NCBI GenBank assembly: GCA_016711085.1
Contig: JADJTR010000004.1
Location: 124,001 to 188,000 of the forward strand
DNA: 64,000 nt
Source of the DNA: Phyllobacteriaceae bacterium
GTDB lineage: Bacteria; Pseudomonadota; Alphaproteobacteria; Rhizobiales; Rhizobiaceae
Reading direction: 5' to 3'
Of the stretch, positions 62,833 through 64,000 are shown piece after piece (position 1 is the stretch's first letter; each line of letters starts with the position of its first letter). The notes beneath the pieces were generated by a model. It made no database searches, had not been told where the DNA came from, and saw only the letters and a list, made by a program, of their open reading frames with translations. A program made the position numbers and the translations under genes.

Positions 62833-63564
62833 ATGAAATCCCGCGCGATCGCCCTCGCCCTGCTCGCCGCCGCCGCGCTCCCGTCCTTCGCCCGCGCCGC
62901 CGACGCCGTTCCCTCGCCTCGCATCGTCGTCACCGGCGAGGGCGAGGCCTGGGCCGCCCCCGACAGCGCCATGCTGACGCTGTCGGTGCTGCGCCAGGCC
63001 GACACGGCCCGCGCCGCCCTCGACGCCAACACCAAGGCGATGGCCGAGGTGATCGCGGCGCTGAAGGCGGAAGGCATCGAGGCCAAGGACCTGCAAACCT
63101 CCGGCTTCTCCATATCGCCGCGCTGGGTTTACCCGCAAAATCCCGATGGCTCGCCGAAACAGGAACCGCCGGGCATCGTCGGCTACGATGTCGTCAACGG
63201 TCTTACGGTGCGCGTGCGCGATCTCGCCAGGCTCGGTTCCGTGCTCGACAAATCGGTGACCCTCGGCGTCAACCAGGGCGGCCAGATCACCTTCATCAAC
63301 GACGATCCGTCCGCCTTCGTCACAAAGGCGCGCAGGAACGCCATGGCCGACGCTCTTGGCCGCGCCAAGACCCTGGCCGAGGCCGCCGGCGTCGCGGTCG
63401 GGCGCATTCTTGAGATTTCCGAGCAGAACTACTCGCCCCGGCCGATGCCGATGATGGAGGCGAAAGCCATGATGGCCGACGCTGGCGGCGCGCCGGTTCC
63501 CGTCGAGGCCGGCGAAAACGCCTACAAGGTCAACGTCAACGTGACCTTCGAAATCAAGCAGTAG
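62833..63564 (+). CDS. SIMPL-domain (DUF541) periplasmic protein
   Basis: A 243-residue exported protein. Signal peptide about 1-23 (ending ARA). The SIMPL/DUF541 fold follows: IVVTGEGEAWAAPDSAMLTLSV near residue 32, GIVGYDVVNGLTVRVRDLARLGSVLDKSV near 115-145, KARRNAMADALGRAKTLAEAAGVAVGRILEISE near 175, and VNVNVTFEIK at the end. Members (BP26/Omp28 of Brucella, YggE of E. coli) are linked with oxidative-stress tolerance; the mechanism is unsettled. ATG at 62833 has GGAGAC upstream; the ATG at 62812 would add seven residues before the signal peptide. Confidence 0.88.
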   Translation: MKSRAIALALLAAAALPSFARAADAVPSPRIVVTGEGEAWAAPDSAMLTLSVLRQADTARAALDANTKAMAEVIAALKAEGIEAKDLQTSGFSISPRWVYPQNPDGSPKQEPPGIVGYDVVNGLTVRVRDLARLGSVLDKSVTLGVNQGGQITFINDDPSAFVTKARRNAMADALGRAKTLAEAAGVAVGRILEISEQNYSPRPMPMMEAKAMMADAGGAPVPVEAGENAYKVNVNVTFEIKQ

Positions 63565-63588
63565 CGGGATCTGCCGGGAATGGTCAAC

Positions 63589-63606
63589 GGCCCGCTCCGG
63601 CGGGCC
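63589..63606 (+). terminator. stem-loop after the SIMPL gene
   Basis: GGCCCGC-TCCG-GCGGGCC, a 7-bp stem with a 4-base loop, 25 bp after the stop. No T run follows, so it is a weak terminator. A related half hairpin recurs near 63762. The rest of 63607-63790 shows no gene. Confidence 0.4.
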
Positions 63607-63793
63607 GCCAGATTGATTGCAAACCCAAGGCTTCTTTGCAGCAGCCACAAGCCATGGGTTTCGATTCCGGCGGTTTCACGGTCTGAATCCGTGACGTTCC
63701 GTGAATCTGAGCGACTTCGTCGGGCCTTGGAGGTTTGTCAGCAATCTGACTGCCCGCTCCGGTGGGCCGCTTTCTTCGTTCGGGCAATGAAAA

Positions 63794-63823
63794 GCCCCCG
63801 CGCCGGGGGGGCGACGCGGGGGC
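63794..63823 (-). terminator. intrinsic terminator of the truncated minus-strand gene
   Basis: GCCCCCGCG (63794-63802) pairs with CGCGGGGGC (63815-63823). On the minus strand the stem is followed by TTTT. It lies 48 bp after the stop at 63871. Confidence 0.65.
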
Positions 63824-63870
63824 ATTGGCCGGACGGTTGGGGCGAGCGCGCGTCCGGATCGGTTGAACGG

Positions 63871-64000
63871 TCAGCGGTCGATCACCGGGCATCCCGGCGC
63901 GCGGGCGAAGACGATCTCGCGGCGGTGACCGTTCTTGCGGCCCTTGACGCCGATGACGTGCTTGTTGGCGTATTCGACCGACACGCGGCGCAGGCCGAAG
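63871..64000 (-). CDS. small protein of unknown function, N-terminus outside the window
   Basis: The last 42 codons of a minus-strand frame are visible, ending with a TGA at 63871. The residues are strongly basic with conserved-looking turns: LRRVSVEYANKHVIGVKGRK, then HRREIVFARAPGCPVIDR. Codon use matches the neighbours and a good intrinsic terminator follows, so this is a real gene end rather than chance. No family is recognised. Confidence 0.5.
   Translation of the reverse strand, partial: FGLRRVSVEYANKHVIGVKGRKNGHRREIVFARAPGCPVIDR

Noticed and set aside
63584..63892. A 102-codon minus-strand frame in the terminal intergenic region
   Set aside because: It is Arg/Pro-rich, crosses a clear intrinsic terminator and overlaps the end of the partial gene in another frame. 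No ribosome-binding site or family is seen.

Overview
The window reads as one piece of a high-GC alphaproteobacterial chromosome, most likely from the Hyphomicrobiales (Rhizobiales). The evidence is the GC-rich codon use, a Zn-box/Pho-box/RutR-box style of regulation, reductive (Pyd-type) pyrimidine breakdown, a six-gene glycogen operon that includes pgm, a rhizobial-type helix-hairpin-helix tail domain, and many short GC-rich palindromic repeats of the kind that litter rhizobial intergenic DNA. The genus cannot be fixed from the sequence alone.

Layout. 1-2.3 kb: an ArnT-like lipid glycosyltransferase (5' end outside the window) and a GtrB-like polyprenyl-phosphate glycosyltransferase. 2.3-18.1 kb: a pyrimidine-catabolism region. 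A thiamine-precursor-type ABC transporter, dihydropyrimidinase, an N-carbamoyl-amino-acid amidohydrolase and an omega-aminotransferase are on the minus strand. Then come a RutR-like regulator, an MFS exporter, a VapBC-type toxin-antitoxin pair, a hotdog thioesterase and the two subunits of NAD(P)-dependent dihydropyrimidine dehydrogenase. Two operator-like sites matching TTGACC-N4-GGTCAA lie in front of the two catabolic transcription units. 18.2-25.2 kb: a dipeptide-type ABC importer whose ATPase carries a long Ala/Lys/Pro tail ending in a helix-hairpin-helix domain. 25.5-31.4 kb: a cobalamin riboswitch heading btuB-btuF-btuC-btuD-tonB. 31.5-42.6 kb: glgP-glgB-glgC-glgA-pgm-glgX. 42.6-45.7 kb: zur-znuB-znuC divergent from znuA, with Zur-box-like sites between. 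45.7-53.4 kb: phoR-pstSCAB-phoU-phoB, with four 11-bp-spaced Pho repeats before pstS. 53.6-62.6 kb: a tightly overlapping five-gene operon with two different LpxB-fold proteins, a family-2 glycosyltransferase, a GNAT acyltransferase and an MsbA-like exporter; it converges on a deacetylase-like gene and lptG-lptF. The end holds a CAU-anticodon tRNA, a SIMPL-domain protein and a truncated small gene.

The best candidate for an undescribed system is the 53.6-59.6 kb operon. Its gene content suggests synthesis and export of a sugar-containing lipid that is not ordinary lipid A.

Quality caveat. At least ten single-base indels break otherwise intact genes (dpp SBP, ABC tail twice, glgB twice, glgX start, znuB, znuA, pstC, the first LpxB-like gene), and two intergenic regions collapse into long G/C runs. 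Because conserved housekeeping genes are hit simultaneously, consensus error is more likely than gene decay. The frameshifted genes are therefore annotated across the break.
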